The notes under the pieces are model-generated. The model was not told the DNA's origin, did no database searches, and was given only the letters and a program-made list of their open reading frames with translations. 6,287 nucleotides of DNA from Methylomarinum sp. (GTDB lineage: Bacteria > Pseudomonadota > Gammaproteobacteria > Methylococcales > Methylomonadaceae): assembly GCA_013139755.1 (NCBI GenBank), contig WTAG01000294.1, positions 1 through 6,287 on the forward strand. Reading direction: 5' to 3'. The translations under genes and the position numbers were made by a program. This document shows positions 6,213 through 6,287 of the stretch, piece after piece (position 1 is the first letter of the stretch; every line of letters begins with the position of its first letter).

Positions 6213-6287
6213 ATGCGAATTTTATACGCCAGCTCCCGCCCGCCCTACCCTTTTTTTCTGGGTGGTGCCGCTCGATGCGCTCATATG
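6213..6287 (+). CDS. GT-B (GT4-like) glycosyltransferase, N-terminus only (3' truncated by window)
   Basis: An ATG at 6213 opens a frame of exactly 25 codons to the window end: 'MRILYASSRPPYPFFLGG' followed by AARCAHM. A first beta strand, 'MRILYASSRPPYP', followed by a glycine pair and a conserved arginine ('GGAAR'), is the classic start of GT4 enzymes, where this loop lies beside the nucleotide-sugar site. The function beyond 'glycosyltransferase' cannot be told from 25 residues. Codon use is strikingly GC-rich (38 of 60 bases from 6228 on) compared with the AT-rich genes upstream. No clear ribosome binding site precedes the ATG, as the region is A-tracts ending in CCTAATT. The gene probably continues the polysaccharide cluster beyond the inserted IS30 element. 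Confidence 0.7.
   Translation, partial: MRILYASSRPPYPFFLGGAARCAHM

Overview
The window reads as part of a surface-polysaccharide (O-antigen or capsule type) biosynthesis and export cluster, almost entirely on the + strand, in an AT-rich Gram-negative bacterium. A Wzt-type exporter subunit, a methyltransferase and several glycosyltransferases, together with the style of the IS30-family element, suggest a gammaproteobacterium. That placement is an inference from gene content, with no 16S or other marker to confirm it.

Layout. Positions 1-390 hold the 3' end of a gene for an ABC-transporter ATP-binding subunit, its carbohydrate-recognising C-terminal domain (Wzt type). After a 272-bp non-coding gap come four closely packed genes: a SAM-dependent methyltransferase (663-1427), a GT4-like GT-B glycosyltransferase (1424-2752, start overlapping the previous stop), a second GT-B-like glycosyltransferase with a C-terminal coiled coil (2757-4019), and a GT2 rhamnosyltransferase-like enzyme (TTG start, 4032-5066). 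Nine bases after that last stop lies a 1079-bp IS30-family insertion sequence (5076-6154) with 23-bp imperfect inverted repeats. Its transposase gene is broken by one nonsense codon and one frameshift. Beyond it are a 12-bp A-tract repeat and, at 6213, the first 25 codons of another GT-B glycosyltransferase that runs off the window.

How the genes may work together. The GT-B and GT2 enzymes would build the repeat unit on the cytoplasmic face of the inner membrane. The methyltransferase would methylate a sugar, either within the repeat or at the non-reducing end as a chain-terminating cap. The Wzt C-terminal domain would recognise the finished chain for export through the Wzm/Wzt transporter. 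The capping link is known from the O8/O9a-type systems, but here it is only inferred from adjacency.

I found no wholly new system. The points most worth checking are the possible methyl-cap/Wzt pairing, the same-frame stop between the second and third glycosyltransferases combined with a weak non-ATG start, the decayed IS30 copy with an intact DDE half, and the sharp composition change at the right edge.
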